The translations under genes and the position numbers were made by a program. DNA of 64,000 bases from Eisenbergiella porci (GTDB lineage: Bacteria; Bacillota; Clostridia; Lachnospirales; Lachnospiraceae): the NCBI RefSeq assembly GCF_009696275.1, contig NZ_VUMI01000016.1:1-64000 (forward strand), written 5' to 3'. Below are positions 62,402-64,000 of the stretch, one piece after another. Under the pieces are notes generated by a model. It did not search any database. It was not told where the DNA came from and saw nothing but the letters and a program-made list of their open reading frames with translations. Every line of letters starts with the position of its first letter. Position 1 is the stretch's first letter.

Positions 62402-63715
62402 TTACTCTCTTTTTCCTTTTTTCCGTTGGCCGGCTGGTTTCTCCAGTGACAGAACCGCATCTTTCCCCGCTATGTAACCTGTGGTCCATGCCCACTGAAG
62501 ATTGTAGCCGCCGCACCTTCCGTCCGCATCCAAAAGCTCTCCCGCCAGATAAAGGCCGGAGCATATGCGTGATTCCATATGCCCGTCCACCTCCGTCAGA
62601 GGTACGCCGCCCGCACATACCTGGGCATTGGCAAAAGGATTCGTATCCGTCACCTGCACTTCAAAGCTTCTAAGCAGCGCAAAAACCTTCCTTATGGCAG
62701 GAAGATTTTTGCGTTCCGCCCTGTCTCCCATAGAAAGCCCACAAAGCTTTACCGCCGTCTGGATAATCTTCTTATTCACCAGGCCGCCAAACAGCACCTC
62801 CATACTCCTTTGACGGCAGGACGTGCATTTTTCTTCCATCAGCTCCTGCCACAGAGCCTCATTATCCCGGAACCCCGGCAGGAAATCAATGGACGCCTTC
62901 ACCTGCCTTCCGGCATCCAGCGCGGCAGCGGCAAAACGGCTAAGCTGAAAAACCGGAATCCCCGAAATCCCATAGTCCGTCAGCTGCAGCTCTCCCTGCT
63001 CCTCATAGCTCTCCTTTGTTCCCGGTCCGCTGATCAGGAGCTGTATCCTTGCATCACACCGTACCCCTGCCAGTCCCTTCCAGAAGCTTCCCGCACAACG
63101 AAGCTGCACAAGCGCAGGCAGCGGCTTAAGGATCGTATGTCCTAAGGCCTTCGCCAGGGCATACCCGCCAAAATCCGCATTTTTTTCACCGGCTATGCTT
63201 CCGCAGGCAAGAATCAGCTTCCGAAACAGCCAGTCTTCCCCACCGGCGCGCACCAGGAATTCCGTATCCCGCCCCTTTTGGGAAACGATTATTTTCTCCA
63301 CCGCACAATCCGTAACCACCTCAGTTTCCTGCTCCTCCAGGGTAAAACGCAGTGTGTCCAGCACGGTGGCCGCCTGCTGTGAAAGGGGATATACATAGCC
63401 GTTTCTGTCCATGACCAGCATCCCCATACGCCGGAACTGCTTCAGCGTATCCTGTTCCCCAAACTGCGCAAACAACCCGGAAAGTGCCTCCGGATTTTGG
63501 CTGCGGTAATATTGCTGCGGATTTTCTACAGAAAAAGACAGGTTGGTTAAATTACATTTCCCGTTGCCTGTCGCCAGCAGTTTCTTACCCACCCTGTCTT
63601 TTTTTTCCAATACTGTGATTTTACAGCTGCCAGAGCTGTCAGCCTGCGCCGCCGATATGGCAGCCATCAGGCCGGAGGCCCCGCCTCCGATAATTCCAAT
63701 CTCTCTTCTCCTCAT
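62402..63715 (-). CDS. BaiN/HI0933-family NAD(P)/FAD-dependent oxidoreductase
   Basis: A 437-residue flavoprotein. ATG 63715 is chosen because the nucleotide-binding strand EIGIIGGGASGLMAAISAAQ begins at once after it; a longer frame to 63808 adds unlike sequence. ATGNGKCNLTN is the family hallmark. VCAGGVPLTEVD and LDADGRCGGYNLQWAW mark the C-terminus. The family is annotated as aminoacetone oxidase or BaiN, after a bile-acid operon, and its activity is generally unproven. It is the first gene seen of the operon running to 54.5 kb. Confidence 0.9.
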   Translation of the reverse strand: MRRREIGIIGGGASGLMAAISAAQADSSGSCKITVLEKKDRVGKKLLATGNGKCNLTNLSFSVENPQQYYRSQNPEALSGLFAQFGEQDTLKQFRRMGMLVMDRNGYVYPLSQQAATVLDTLRFTLEEQETEVVTDCAVEKIIVSQKGRDTEFLVRAGGEDWLFRKLILACGSIAGEKNADFGGYALAKALGHTILKPLPALVQLRCAGSFWKGLAGVRCDARIQLLISGPGTKESYEEQGELQLTDYGISGIPVFQLSRFAAAALDAGRQVKASIDFLPGFRDNEALWQELMEEKCTSCRQRSMEVLFGGLVNKKIIQTAVKLCGLSMGDRAERKNLPAIRKVFALLRSFEVQVTDTNPFANAQVCAGGVPLTEVDGHMESRICSGLYLAGELLDADGRCGGYNLQWAWTTGYIAGKDAVLSLEKPAGQRKKGKRE

Positions 63716-63840
63716 ACAACCGGTTCCTATCCTGTACAAGCGCATATGTCCCGCGCGCTCTTTACCGTAACATTTCAGACGGCTCCAGATGCCGCTTCCT
63801 GGCCTCATTTCAGCCGTCCGAACTGTTATCCATTATAATA

Positions 63841-64000
63841 CTAACTGGAGTAAGACTCAAGGAAATTATAAAGCTCCGCCTCGCTTCCCACATATTTGAA
63901 ACGGAGAATTTCCCCCGCCAGCTCTGCGGAAAGGCTCTGCAGCGGAATCCCTGTGGACATATATTTCGTCTTTTTATCAGATTCATATACTACCACATAA
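63841..64000 (-). CDS. C-terminal end of an unidentified protein (cut by window edge)
   Basis: The last 52 codons of a minus-strand gene read YVVVYESDKKTKYMS, then SLSAELAGEILRFKYVGSEAELYNFLES, and end at TAG 63841. The frame is open to the window end. Codon use looks like the neighbouring genes. The fragment is too short for me to name a family. Confidence 0.6.
   Translation of the reverse strand, partial: YVVVYESDKKTKYMSTGIPLQSLSAELAGEILRFKYVGSEAELYNFLESYSS

Overview
The window looks like chromosome from a Clostridia bacterium of the Lachnospiraceae type. This rests on protein similarity I recognise and on gene order: a minus-strand series mutS-mutL-miaA, a Met_gamma_lyase-family gene, a DUF4321 gene, radC-mreBCD-PBP2-minCDE-rodA-mgsA-dac, then a HlyD-like gene, yggS and sepF. 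No rRNA, tRNA or CRISPR array was recognised by eye. Nearly all intact genes lie on the minus strand.

Region 1 (1-5.2 kb) is damaged accessory DNA. It holds the C-terminal stub of an Rpn/PD-(D/E)XK transposase-like protein with 12-bp repeats. Next is an Lsa/CplR-like ABC-F gene split by a 125-bp palindromic element. A plus-strand regulator (HTH-XRE plus helical repeats) and an ABC exporter follow, each broken by what looks like one missing base in a homopolymer. Region 2 (5.3-6.2 kb) is an intact CDF metal transporter.

Region 3 (6.5-12.6 kb) is a block of five collinear decayed carbohydrate genes: GH13_20 alpha-glycosidase, glycogen-debranching enzyme, type I pullulanase, MalF-type permease and GH127 glycosidase. 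They carry internal deletions, frameshifts and a GH127::malF fusion. Region 4 (12.6-17.7 kb) is the apparently intact head of the same kind of locus: two LplB/YtcP-type permeases, a solute-binding lipoprotein and a divergent AraC regulator. The gap between them holds a perfect 20-bp inverted repeat.

Region 5 (17.8-31 kb) has a BceRS-like two-component pair without its usual transporter, a VanW protein, a MATE exporter, YccF, L-asparaginase, a cytidylate-kinase-like protein, CstA and several small unknown genes. It also has a 19-codon response-regulator stub. Region 6 (29-45.9 kb) is the core cell-envelope and division block: RluD-like synthase, LspA, AroB, SepF, YggS, HlyD-like protein, a P-loop protein, DD-carboxypeptidase, MgsA, RodA, MinCDE, PBP2, MreBCD, RadC.

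Region 7 (46-53.2 kb) is the Met_gamma_lyase-family gene and a mutSL-miaA unit with a clear promoter. Region 8 (53.2-54.8 kb) is a junk-like gap with a LytTR stub and a truncated DUF4190 protein. Region 9 (54.5-63.7 kb) is a long probable operon: two flavoproteins, proB, DUF896, 5-formyl-THF cyclo-ligase, proA, pepT, miaB and a small membrane protein. A gene cut by the window edge follows.

I did not find a clearly new multi-gene system. The best candidates for a second look are the 125-bp element, the two adjacent homopolymer frameshifts, the decayed glycan block and the inverted repeat beside the AraC gene.
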